Below are positions 35,522-43,784 of a DNA stretch of 64,000 bases, piece after piece (the stretch's first letter is position 1; every line of letters begins with the position of its first letter). The stretch lies in assembly GCF_032678705.1 (NCBI RefSeq), contig NZ_JAVTSS010000002.1:1240001-1304000 (forward strand), written 5' to 3'. The notes under the pieces were generated by a model, which saw only the letters and a list, made by a program, of their open reading frames with translations, ran no database searches and was not told the origin of the DNA. The stretch comes from Pedobacter frigiditerrae (GTDB lineage Bacteria; Bacteroidota; Bacteroidia; Sphingobacteriales; Sphingobacteriaceae). The position numbers and the translations under genes were made by a program.

Positions 35522-36505
35522 ATGATGTCGCTTCTACCTTCATTAATTACATTGATCGTCTTGTTTCTGTTAACGCTTATCTATTTTAAGGTAGCAGAAC
35601 GTTATAACATTACCGACAAGCCGAATGCCCGTAGCTCCCATACGTCTATTACATTAAGAGGCGGGGGTGTTGTCTTTTGCCTAGCTGGCCTGTTGTTTTA
35701 TGCGCTCTCAGGTTTCCAGTATTCTTTTTTCATCGTAGGATTATTTTCAATCTCGACTATTAGTTTTTTAGACGACATTCTGACTTTAAATAATAAAATT
35801 AGGCTCGCTGTCCATTTATTTGCTGTGACCCTTCTTTTTTGTCAATGGGATTTACTTCAAACTGAATGGTACTGGCTTATCTTGGCCGGTATTATAATTA
35901 TTGGGATAATCAATGCCTACAATTTTATGGATGGTATTAATGGGATGACGGGGTGTTACAGTCTTATTGCGCTCGTTAGCCTTTATTATATCAATAACGA
36001 AGTTGTGAGTTTTACCGCTAATGATTTATTGATCATAATAGGGCTTTCTCTCTTGGTTTTTAACTTCTTTAATTTCAGAAAAAAAGCTAAATGTTTTGCA
36101 GGGGATGTAGGTAGTGTTTCCATCGCTTTTATTGTTGTCTTTCTGCTTGGGCAACTTATTTTTAAAACGGGAAATTTGGCTTACATCCTTCTATTACTGA
36201 TTTATGGATTAGATACGGCTGTTACCATTGCCTTTAGGCTTTTCAGAAAGGAAAATATCTTCGAAGCCCACAGAAGTCATTTTTACCAATATTTAGTAAA
36301 TGAAAAAAAGTTGTCCCATTTATTTGTAGCAGCAGTGTATGGTCTGTTACAATTATCTGTAAACTCTCTTTTAATCATCGCATTACCTAGCAGTTTTTCC
36401 CAAATAATTGGTATAATACTGATAGCGGCTGCCTTGTTTATAGGATTGAGGTTTTTGGTAGAAGGAAAGGATACGCTACTAAAAGCCAGTAACTCTAATC
36501 TGTAA
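35522..36505 (+). CDS. WecA/WbpL-type polyprenyl-phosphate sugar-1-phosphate transferase
   Basis: 327 residues from ATG 35522 (a TTG at 35477 would add 15 residues; ATG 35525 is equally possible). Hydrophobic with about 10 membrane spans. Conserved motifs: Asp-Asp-Ile-Leu near 82-85, Asn-Ala-Tyr-Asn-Phe-Met-Asp-Gly-Ile-Asn-Gly near 135-145, Gly-Asp-Val-Gly-Ser near 194-198 and His-Arg-Ser-His near 251-254. It moves a HexNAc-1-phosphate onto undecaprenyl phosphate and so begins repeat-unit assembly. Preceded by the SDR gene at 34564. Confidence 0.88.
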   Translation: MMSLLPSLITLIVLFLLTLIYFKVAERYNITDKPNARSSHTSITLRGGGVVFCLAGLLFYALSGFQYSFFIVGLFSISTISFLDDILTLNNKIRLAVHLFAVTLLFCQWDLLQTEWYWLILAGIIIIGIINAYNFMDGINGMTGCYSLIALVSLYYINNEVVSFTANDLLIIIGLSLLVFNFFNFRKKAKCFAGDVGSVSIAFIVVFLLGQLIFKTGNLAYILLLLIYGLDTAVTIAFRLFRKENIFEAHRSHFYQYLVNEKKLSHLFVAAVYGLLQLSVNSLLIIALPSSFSQIIGIILIAAALFIGLRFLVEGKDTLLKASNSNL

Positions 36506-36789
36506 TAGAAAATTAATGCTTATCTTTACAGCAATGCTCTTTTTTTACATTTATCAGGTCGTATTAGAAAAAAGCTCCTAAAATTTTGATTAATAAGACT
36601 TTTATCTGGCTTAACGCGTCATACCAGCCTAATTTTTAACTTATACAGGCGAGAATTACGATGGTAAAAATAAATTTGGAGGTCACTCTTCAATAAATTA
36701 GCTATTTTAATGAGAAGATCAGTAAACATCCCTTTACTATTGACAAGTATATTAAATGAAGTCCCTTTTGTCAGAATTTTAAGCTCCCA

Positions 36790-37608
36790 ATGAAGTTAGC
36801 CGTATCCATAGTCCTTTTTCATAATGGTGAAGAGCTTCTCGAAGCAATTCAATCGGTCTTAAATTCCGAAATTGAACTCAAACTCTACCTGATCGATAAT
36901 TCTAAGACAGACAAACTCAAGAAACTGGCTAACGACTCCCGGATCAGCTATACATTTAATAATAAAAATTTAGGCTATGGTACAGCGCATAATATGGCGT
37001 TGCAACAATCTATAAAAGATAATATCAACTATCACATCGTGATGAACCCCGATATTAGTTTTAAGAAAGGAACCCTCGAAAAGATGGTAGCTTACTTAGA
37101 ACAAAATCCAGATGTAGGCTCTCTAATGCCAAAAATACATTATCGTGATGGAAGCATCCAACGGTTATGTAGATTGTTACCCACTCCATTTGATTTGATT
37201 GGGAGAAGATTTTTAAGCAAAACCGAATGGGCATCGAAACAAAATAAGCGATATGAGTTGCATGATTTTGATTATAATACCATTTTAAACACTCCTTGTT
37301 TGTCTGGCTGTTTCATGTTCATGAGAACTGATGTTTTAAAGGAAATAGGATTATTCGACGAGCGATTTTTTGTTTACCTAGAAGACTACGACCTAAGTAG
37401 ACGGATCAACCAACATGCTAAAACCTTATTCTTTCCTGAGGTGAGCATTTTACACGGGTACGTACAAGGTTCCTATAAAGAGTTGAATTTGTTGGGACTG
37501 CACATCCACTCTGCTATTAAATATTTTAACAAGTGGGGTTGGTTAGTAGATAGGGAAAGAAATAGGTTGAACCAAGAAGTTTTAGAGACTATTCAGCAAT
37601 CACCTTGA
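36790..37608 (+). CDS. Family 2 glycosyltransferase, WbbL-like (paralogue of 33743)
   Basis: 272 residues, similar along its length to the protein at 33743: Asp-Asn-Ser-Lys-Thr-Asp near 35-40, Asn-Leu-Gly-Tyr-Gly-Thr-Ala-His-Asn near 58-66, Met-Asn-Pro-Asp-Ile near 86-90, and Arg-Leu-Cys-Arg-Leu-Leu-Pro-Thr-Pro near 121-129. The two probably arose by duplication, and may transfer the same sugar to different acceptors. A gap of about 280 bases before it has no coding frame worth reporting. It overlaps the TTG start of the MurJ-like gene. Confidence 0.84.
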   Translation: MKLAVSIVLFHNGEELLEAIQSVLNSEIELKLYLIDNSKTDKLKKLANDSRISYTFNNKNLGYGTAHNMALQQSIKDNINYHIVMNPDISFKKGTLEKMVAYLEQNPDVGSLMPKIHYRDGSIQRLCRLLPTPFDLIGRRFLSKTEWASKQNKRYELHDFDYNTILNTPCLSGCFMFMRTDVLKEIGLFDERFFVYLEDYDLSRRINQHAKTLFFPEVSILHGYVQGSYKELNLLGLHIHSAIKYFNKWGWLVDRERNRLNQEVLETIQQSP

Positions 37609-39107
37609 GAAAAAAGGCCAGCATCATATTTTTTATGCGTGTTGTTAGATTGGGTTTTGCCATTCTAAATCTTTCCGTTGCTGCAAAGTATTTTGGTGTA
37701 AGCTTAGATCGCGATATTTGGTTGTTGGCAATGAATGCCATTATCATATTAGATGTAGCGATTTGGGCGCCCTTAAATGATACATTTAGAGCAAAGTTCC
37801 TCTTTACAAAAGAAGAAAAAGGGATACAAGTTGCCTTAGAGCAGACCAAATCATTGCTGTTACTGGTCAATTTAGTGACACTATTGGTGGTCATTTTAAT
37901 TATGCTTTTTCCTGAATTATTGGCTAAAATATTGGCGCCAAGCTTCGAAGCAAAAAAGCTAGCGCCCTTAATATTTATGATCCGCCTACTCGCACCAACA
38001 TTTTTATTAAATCAAGTAACTAAAATCTTCACCAGTATTCTAAACACCTATCAATCATTTATTGTGCCCGAGGTAGCAGGGCTCATTAGCCAAATGTGCA
38101 CGTTAGTGGTGATCATCATTTTTGCACCAAAAATGGGGATCTTGTCGTTAGCAATAGCTTATTATTTAGGTTTCGGCTTATTGTTAGTCCTGCTAATCTT
38201 ACAGATGATAAAACATAAAATCAATTTATTTGACCGTCTTTTCGAGGCACAGCTCAAGGCTGCCCTACCATTTTTTGCCTTTTCCCTTCCCTTTTTTATA
38301 CCGCATTTTGTGTCACAGGTTAACCTGGTTGTAGAGAAATCATTAGCTTCATCATCTGCGGAAGGAATGGTGTCTGTTTTAGATTATGCTAGAAAGTTTA
38401 TAGACATCCCATTAGATGTATTGATCGGTATTTTAACTACCATGCTTGTTCCAGTGCTCAGTGCTCATTTTACGCAAAAAATTAAGGCAGGTTTTTTAAC
38501 TGATTTCCTGAAGATCTATCAATTTGGATTATTAATCATCGCCATCGTGATAGGGGTATTCACTGGGTGTGCTGGTGCCATTGTCGATTTTTTATACCAT
38601 AAGGGAAACGTTGAGACAACACACCTACAGCAAATCAGTAAGCTGACCATGTTTTACAGCTGGTCTGCATTCGGCGTCTTTTTGTATCATATTTACGGTT
38701 TGTCATTGTTAACCGTGAAAAAAGGCAAACTATTTGCATTATATGGTACAGTGGCTCAACTGTTAATGATTGGGTTGAATCTATATCTTTTTAAAGATTA
38801 CGGGGTGTATGTTTTTCCCTTGTCTTTGGGCGCTTCACATTTTATTGCCGCGGCAATCATGGCTTTTCATTTTCCGCTAAAAAATAGGCTATTGCTGATG
38901 GTTAGCATCAAGTATAGTACCTTGATTTTTATGCTGGCCCTTCTCATGTACTTTTTCAATAAATATATGGTCTTCCCTGAGGCGGCGATTTTTACCATCA
39001 TCTTAAATATCGTGATAATAAGCCTTATATTAGTAACGGCTATATTTATCGCGAAGTTTGAGGAGCGCAAGATCATTCAAAAATATTTTAAAAAGTTATT
39101 TGCCTAG
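37605..39107 (+). CDS. MurJ-like (MVIN/MOP) flippase
   Basis: 500 residues with 13 to 14 predicted membrane helices and the MurJ-type N-terminus. It belongs to the MurJ branch of the MOP superfamily rather than to Wzx-type. The TTG at 37605 overlaps the preceding TGA stop (TTGA); an ATG at 37635 is an alternative start. Because the locus also has a Wzx-like flippase at 27134, this one may export a second substrate or be a locus-specific MurJ paralogue. It is not evidence that lipid II flipping depends on this gene. Confidence 0.75.
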   Translation: MRKKASIIFFMRVVRLGFAILNLSVAAKYFGVSLDRDIWLLAMNAIIILDVAIWAPLNDTFRAKFLFTKEEKGIQVALEQTKSLLLLVNLVTLLVVILIMLFPELLAKILAPSFEAKKLAPLIFMIRLLAPTFLLNQVTKIFTSILNTYQSFIVPEVAGLISQMCTLVVIIIFAPKMGILSLAIAYYLGFGLLLVLLILQMIKHKINLFDRLFEAQLKAALPFFAFSLPFFIPHFVSQVNLVVEKSLASSSAEGMVSVLDYARKFIDIPLDVLIGILTTMLVPVLSAHFTQKIKAGFLTDFLKIYQFGLLIIAIVIGVFTGCAGAIVDFLYHKGNVETTHLQQISKLTMFYSWSAFGVFLYHIYGLSLLTVKKGKLFALYGTVAQLLMIGLNLYLFKDYGVYVFPLSLGASHFIAAAIMAFHFPLKNRLLLMVSIKYSTLIFMLALLMYFFNKYMVFPEAAIFTIILNIVIISLILVTAIFIAKFEERKIIQKYFKKLFA

Positions 39108-39127
39108 CAAAAATTCAAAACCAATTT

Positions 39128-40015
39128 ATGGATTTGTCATTTATTATTGTAAACTACAATACCACAGCGCTCACCATCGCCTGTATACAATCAATTTATG
39201 CACATACCAAGATAAATTCATTTGAAGTTATTCTTATAGATAACGCTTCCTCCACTCCTTCCATTCATGAGGTACTATTGTCCTATCCAAAAGTAATCCT
39301 GATCACCAATAAAACTAATGTTGGCTTTGGACGAGCAAATAACCAAGGTATTGAAATTGCAAAGGGTAAGTATGTGTTTTTGTTAAATTCCGATACCGAA
39401 TTGACCAGTGATGCCGCACACACATTTTTTAACTATATGGAGGCGTTTGAAAATAAAAAAGTAGCTTGCTGTGGTGCAGAACTTGTTAACAAGAACGGAT
39501 TTAAACAGGTGTCTTACGGTAATTTTCCGAGCTTAACAGAAGCAATTTTTATGTTGGGTTTACATCTGGTTTTTAAAAAAATTTTTGAAGCCCATCTCAA
39601 TAGCGGAGTGATTATCCATTTTGAAGATATAAGGGAGGTAGATTTTATTTCTGGTGCAGACTTGTTTATCAGAAAGTCAATATTAGATGATTTAGGAGGC
39701 TTTAACCCAGATTTTTTTCTTTACTTTGAAGAGGTAGAACTTGCAAAAAGAATCACGACTGCGGGTTACCGTTCGGTAATTATCCCTACTGTTAAAATTA
39801 TACACTTAGAAAGTGCTTCTTTTAAGCAACAGCAATACAATCTAAGCAAGATACAGTATATGGCAAAAAGTAGAAGGCTATATTTTATAATGACAAATCA
39901 AAAGTTTACGGCTTTTGGTATCAATAAAGTTTATGCGCTACAGGCAATGCTCTTTTTTTGCTTGAGATTAAAAAGAAATTATCTTCAATCTGCTTATATT
40001 TTGTTAAACAACTAA
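39128..40015 (+). CDS. Family 2 glycosyltransferase, WbbL-like
   Basis: 295 residues. Asn-Tyr-Asn-Thr near 9-12, Asp-Asn-Ala-Ser-Ser near 38-42, Asn-Val-Gly-Phe-Gly-Arg-Ala-Asn-Asn near 65-73 and Leu-Asn-Ser-Asp-Thr-Glu near 88-93, followed by Leu-Tyr-Phe-Glu-Glu-Val-Glu-Leu near 200-207. These are the marks of rhamnosyltransferase WbbL-type GT2 enzymes. The gene lies 21 bases after the MurJ-like gene and one base before the acetyltransferase gene, so it is in the same operon. Confidence 0.85.
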   Translation: MDLSFIIVNYNTTALTIACIQSIYAHTKINSFEVILIDNASSTPSIHEVLLSYPKVILITNKTNVGFGRANNQGIEIAKGKYVFLLNSDTELTSDAAHTFFNYMEAFENKKVACCGAELVNKNGFKQVSYGNFPSLTEAIFMLGLHLVFKKIFEAHLNSGVIIHFEDIREVDFISGADLFIRKSILDDLGGFNPDFFLYFEEVELAKRITTAGYRSVIIPTVKIIHLESASFKQQQYNLSKIQYMAKSRRLYFIMTNQKFTAFGINKVYALQAMLFFCLRLKRNYLQSAYILLNN

Positions 40016-40016
40016 T

Positions 40017-40589
40017 ATGAACCAAAAGCATAAGGTATGGCTTGTTGTTTTTAATATATATATGTATGTTAAGCAATTTTACTTACATTTTATACCAAAT
40101 AGCATCATAGCGCATGTGCCAAGTTATTTGATTAGGCATGGTTATTATAAATTTATTTTAGGTATTAAAATTGGAAAAGGGAGTAGTATACATAAAGGTG
40201 CTTTTATTTATGACAAACAATTGGCAATAGGACCTAACAGTACAATTAATAGAAAATGTCATTTAGATTGTAGGGCACCACTTCATATAGGTGCCAATGT
40301 ATCTATTTCTAGCGAGTGTATGCTGATTACGGGTAGCCATGATGTTCAAAGTCCTAATTTTGGATACATATGTGCAGCAGTTACCATCGATGATTATGTT
40401 TGGTTAGGAAGTAGAGTAACGGTGTTACCTGGAGTGCACATCGGCAAGGGAGCGGTGGTGGGAGCGGGTGCCGTAGTGACTAAGAATGTACCGCCTTTTA
40501 CAATAGTAGCTGGCATACCTGCAGTAAAAATTGGTGAACGCAACAGGGATTTAACTTATTCAGCAACTTGGTTTTTCCCTTATGATTAG
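40017..40589 (+). CDS. Left-handed beta-helix acetyltransferase (WcaF-like)
   Basis: 190 residues. Hexapeptide repeats (Ile-Gly-Lys-Gly, Ile-Gly-Pro-Asn, Ile-Gly-Ala-Asn, Ile-Gly-Lys-Gly-Ala-Val-Val-Gly-Ala-Gly) fill about residues 55-175, which is the fold of sugar O-acetyltransferases. The Ser-His-Asp near 109 holds the catalytic His of the family. It probably acetylates a sugar of the repeat unit using acetyl-CoA. Overlaps the next glycosyltransferase gene by eight bases. Confidence 0.85.
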   Translation: MNQKHKVWLVVFNIYMYVKQFYLHFIPNSIIAHVPSYLIRHGYYKFILGIKIGKGSSIHKGAFIYDKQLAIGPNSTINRKCHLDCRAPLHIGANVSISSECMLITGSHDVQSPNFGYICAAVTIDDYVWLGSRVTVLPGVHIGKGAVVGAGAVVTKNVPPFTIVAGIPAVKIGERNRDLTYSATWFFPYD

Positions 40590-41724
40590 GCAAAACGAAA
40601 AAACATTAATGGTCTGTACCGTGCCTGCGCTAATCAGCTATAGCGTTGGTGTGATTAATGCCGCCCTTAACCATACAGGATTGGATTGTTATGCTTATAT
40701 TTTTATAAGTGGGAAAGAGGGTGAAATTGATGAAAAAATACTCGCATCGTTGGGGCTTCCATTAGAAAAAAAGGCTAGAATTGGAGTTAACATGCTTGCT
40801 GCCAATAAAGTTGTCAGAAATTTGGCAACGTTAAAATACCTTAATCAGGTAAAGCGTTTTGCCGAAATACATCAAATCACTAAAATTCATTTCATCTCCC
40901 AAGACGTCATATTGTGTGGGCATTTATCGATGTTTAACAACTTTAAACTTTATTATACGGTTCACGACCTTACTCCACATCCTGCAAAATTAAGTGCGTT
41001 TCAGAGGTTAAAACATTATTATTTTAGAATAAGAAAAGATGAGCTTTTAACAAGAGCAGTAGAAAATCTAGTCACTAATAGTATACACCAAAAAAAGGCT
41101 TTAGAACAACTTTACCCGAAAAAACGTATATTTTGGCATTCAATGCCTAGCCTGGTTGTTCCCGCTGTAAAAAATGGCGACAAGCGCATTGAAGAACTTA
41201 AGGATGTTGATCAATATGTGCTTTTTTTTGGCCGCATAGAATTGTATAAAGGCATTGAAGTTTTATATCAGGCATTTACCGATCTTCCTATTTTGGCTAA
41301 TCTGAATTTGGTTATCGCTGGTAAAGGTGAGATTTATTTTAAGCGGGAAAAGGAGGATAAAGAAGGGAATATCACGTTCTTAAATAGGTACATCGCAGAT
41401 GAAGAGATGGCATGCCTCTTTAAAAAAGCGCTTTGTGTGGTCTTGCCTTATCACTCTGCAACCCAAACCGCAGTAACTTCCTTGGGGTATTATTTTGGAG
41501 TACCAACAATTGCCCATGCGATAGATGGATTAAACGATACGGTAATACATGAAAAAACGGGCTTGCTTTATGAGGTTAATAAACCAGAGGTGTTAGCAAA
41601 TGCCATTATAAGGTTGCAGACGGATGAGGGACTCACACAGCAAATAAAAAATTATATGGCAACTGCATTGCCGTTTTTCAAGGCGGAAACGCTAGGGAAA
41701 GAATTGACGAATATTTATCTTTAA
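40582..41724 (+). CDS. Family 4 glycosyltransferase
   Basis: 380 residues with the GT-B layout. The C-terminal half carries Phe-Phe-Gly-Arg-Ile-Glu-Leu-Tyr-Lys-Gly near 214-223 and a donor-site segment Gly-Tyr-Tyr-Phe-Gly-Val-Pro-Thr-Ile-Ala. The usual Glu-x7-Glu is partly altered (no Glu-Gly-Phe motif; Tyr-His-Ser-Ala-Thr-Gln instead). Transfers one sugar to the growing repeat unit; specificity unknown. It overlaps the acetyltransferase by eight bases and ends one codon before the next gene. Confidence 0.78.
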   Translation: MIRQNEKTLMVCTVPALISYSVGVINAALNHTGLDCYAYIFISGKEGEIDEKILASLGLPLEKKARIGVNMLAANKVVRNLATLKYLNQVKRFAEIHQITKIHFISQDVILCGHLSMFNNFKLYYTVHDLTPHPAKLSAFQRLKHYYFRIRKDELLTRAVENLVTNSIHQKKALEQLYPKKRIFWHSMPSLVVPAVKNGDKRIEELKDVDQYVLFFGRIELYKGIEVLYQAFTDLPILANLNLVIAGKGEIYFKREKEDKEGNITFLNRYIADEEMACLFKKALCVVLPYHSATQTAVTSLGYYFGVPTIAHAIDGLNDTVIHEKTGLLYEVNKPEVLANAIIRLQTDEGLTQQIKNYMATALPFFKAETLGKELTNIYL

Positions 41725-41730
41725 TTGTCC

Positions 41731-42783
41731 ATGAAAATTGCATTTATTATTCCCTCTCTTGCAAACAAAGGTCCGATTATCATGGTTCAATCACTCGTGC
41801 AGCATTTGGTATTGGAAGGTTACAGCTGCCAGGTCTACTATTTTGACGCTATCAATGAACTGTCCTTTGCGTGTCCTACCCAGCAAATCAAATTCCTAGA
41901 AGCCATTAACTTCAATAATTATCAAGTCATTCATTCACACCTTTTTAGGCCTGATGTTTACTGTGCCATTCATCAAAAGAAGATCAAGCGCTCTGGGGCA
42001 AAATTGATGAGCACTATACATACTGCCATTTATGATGACCTAGCTTTTACCTATGGCAACCTAAAAAGCCAGATACTTATTTTTTTCTGGGAAGCGGCAT
42101 GGAAAAGAATACACCATTTGGTGGTACTAACTGACCTAGCGAAGGGTTATTATAATGGGCTAAAGGCAAAAGAGATAAGCGTGATTAATAATGGGAGGGA
42201 CCTCCCAGAACATTGGCCAGCTCTATTGCCCCAAGATTTAGCCGCCATTAGCAGCTTAAGAGAGCAGTATGTAGTATTAGGTACAGTTTGCAGCATCGAC
42301 GAACGCAAGGGTCTAACCCAACTGATTGAGTTATTAGTCATACGTAAAAATTTCGCTGTTGTTGTTGTTGGTGATGGCGCATTAAAGGAAAGCCTAATAG
42401 AATTGGCACAAGCTAATAGCGTAGCCGAAAGATTTAAGGTAATAGGGTTCAGGGAAGAGGGCTATCGATATATTCCTCTTTTTGACTTGTATCTTTTGCC
42501 GTCCAGATCAGAGGGCATGCCCTTAGCCTTGTTAGAAGCCATGGCGTTAAAGGTTCCAATTGTGGCATCCGCCATTCCTTCTTTAACCGGAGAATTTAGC
42601 TCCTCAGGCATTGTTTTTTTTCAGCTGGATGACATTGATGGATTGGGTGTAGCTTGTGATAAAGCCTTAGCTAGTGGTAAGTTCTTTAGTGACTCAGCCT
42701 ATAACTATTATATTCAAAACTACACCCTCAGTAAAATGGGAGCAAGATACATCGCCTTATACAAAAGAGTTAGCTTAAACTAA
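41731..42783 (+). CDS. Family 4 glycosyltransferase
   Basis: 350 residues. GT-B fold; the C-terminal domain has Thr-Val-Cys-Ser-Ile-Asp-Glu-Arg-Lys-Gly near 189-198 and the donor-site motif Ser-Glu-Gly-Met-Pro-Leu-Ala-Leu-Leu-Glu-Ala-Met near 255-266, which is the Glu-x7-Glu block of GT4. The ATG at 41731 is chosen over a TTG at 41725, since the family N-terminus begins Lys-Ile-Ala-Phe-Ile-Ile-Pro-Ser. It is the last of the continuous operon; the next gene has its own promoter-like box. Confidence 0.84.
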   Translation: MKIAFIIPSLANKGPIIMVQSLVQHLVLEGYSCQVYYFDAINELSFACPTQQIKFLEAINFNNYQVIHSHLFRPDVYCAIHQKKIKRSGAKLMSTIHTAIYDDLAFTYGNLKSQILIFFWEAAWKRIHHLVVLTDLAKGYYNGLKAKEISVINNGRDLPEHWPALLPQDLAAISSLREQYVVLGTVCSIDERKGLTQLIELLVIRKNFAVVVVGDGALKESLIELAQANSVAERFKVIGFREEGYRYIPLFDLYLLPSRSEGMPLALLEAMALKVPIVASAIPSLTGEFSSSGIVFFQLDDIDGLGVACDKALASGKFFSDSAYNYYIQNYTLSKMGARYIALYKRVSLN

Positions 42784-42882
42784 CAATTGCTTAGCTGGCA
42801 GGTTCGGGTATTTTGTATGTTTTTAACAAATATGTGAGCGGCGAACTTTAAAAATCAGTCTAAATTCTAGTACTTTGTTGTT

Positions 42883-42890
42883 TATATTTG
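42883..42890 (+). promoter_or_regulatory. TATATTTG minus-7-like box before the oxygenase gene
   Basis: TATATTTG (TAnnTTTG) lies 30 bases before the ATG at 42921. The same octamer occurs before the next two genes (43758 and 45398). No clear minus-33 partner. Confidence 0.4.
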
Positions 42891-42920
42891 TGGTATCATT
42901 TTCGCCTAAACCAACAGCGC

Positions 42921-43745
42921 ATGAAGTTTCTACATCCCGATACTCAGCTTGAGAACCTTGCCAGCTTGAACAAAAAAAGATATCAAACAGCAGACCCGTT
43001 CCCAAGTATTGTGTTTGAGAATTTCTTCGATGCCGAAATGCTAGATAAGGTCTTGGCAGAATTCCCTGACCTTGAAAAATTGCAAGGTGCAGAATCCTTT
43101 AATAACCATAACGAAAAGAAATTTGGAACCAGTAATGAAGCATTTTTTGGAGATGCCACGCGTTTATTACTCCATTATCTAAATTCGGGCCCAATACTAA
43201 AGTTTCTGCAGGAGCTTACCGGTATTAAAGAAACATTAGTGCCCGACCCTTATTTTATTGGTGGTGGTTGTCATGAAATTAAACAAGGGGGGTTACTAAA
43301 GGTGCATGCTGATTTTAACAAACATCGTCTCACCGGGCTGGATAGAAGGATAAATTTATTGGTCTATTTAAATAAAGATTGGGAAGCAGATTTTGGGGGA
43401 CATTTCGAGCTGTGGGATAAGGATATGGAAAGTGCAGTAAAAAAGGTATTGCCACTATTTAACACTGTCGCTATTTTTTCAACCACAGACTTCTCCTACC
43501 ATGGGCATCCGGATCCGCTTAACTGCCCACCAGATAGGAGCCGTAAATCGCTTGCACTCTATTATTATACCCATGGAAGGCCAATCACTGAAATAAATTC
43601 CGATTTGGCCGAGAATACAACTGCCTTTGTGAGTAGAAAAGCAGTAGAGGATGATGTAAGGCCATTGAAACGGCCGATTAAAACAGTTCTTTTGGACTAT
43701 ATTCCTCCTGTGATTATTAAATTGCTAAAAAAGAGGTCTTCATAA
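42921..43745 (+). CDS. 2OG-Fe(II) oxygenase (prolyl-4-hydroxylase-like)
   Basis: 274 residues from ATG 42921, where the conserved region begins. Fe(II) ligands are visible: His129-x-Asp131 in Val-His-Ala-Asp-Phe, and a distal His (His194 or His196 in Tyr-His-Gly-His-Pro), followed by an Arg-Ser-Arg-Lys-Ser-Leu-Ala block near 207-213 that would bind 2-oxoglutarate. The rest of the fold fits the P4Hc superfamily. It would hydroxylate a small molecule, lipid or sugar; the position at the end of a polysaccharide locus suggests modification of the polymer or its carrier, which is inference only. Has its own TATATTTG box upstream. Confidence 0.78.
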   Translation: MKFLHPDTQLENLASLNKKRYQTADPFPSIVFENFFDAEMLDKVLAEFPDLEKLQGAESFNNHNEKKFGTSNEAFFGDATRLLLHYLNSGPILKFLQELTGIKETLVPDPYFIGGGCHEIKQGGLLKVHADFNKHRLTGLDRRINLLVYLNKDWEADFGGHFELWDKDMESAVKKVLPLFNTVAIFSTTDFSYHGHPDPLNCPPDRSRKSLALYYYTHGRPITEINSDLAENTTAFVSRKAVEDDVRPLKRPIKTVLLDYIPPVIIKLLKKRSS

Positions 43746-43757
43746 CGGCTAACAACG

Positions 43758-43765
43758 TATATTTG
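43758..43765 (+). promoter_or_regulatory. TATATTTG box before Wzi-like gene 1
   Basis: TATATTTG lies 19 bases before the ATG at 43785, in the 39-base gap. Exact TAnnTTTG match but no clear minus-33 partner. Confidence 0.35.
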
Positions 43766-43784
43766 TTGTACTTACCCATCATCC

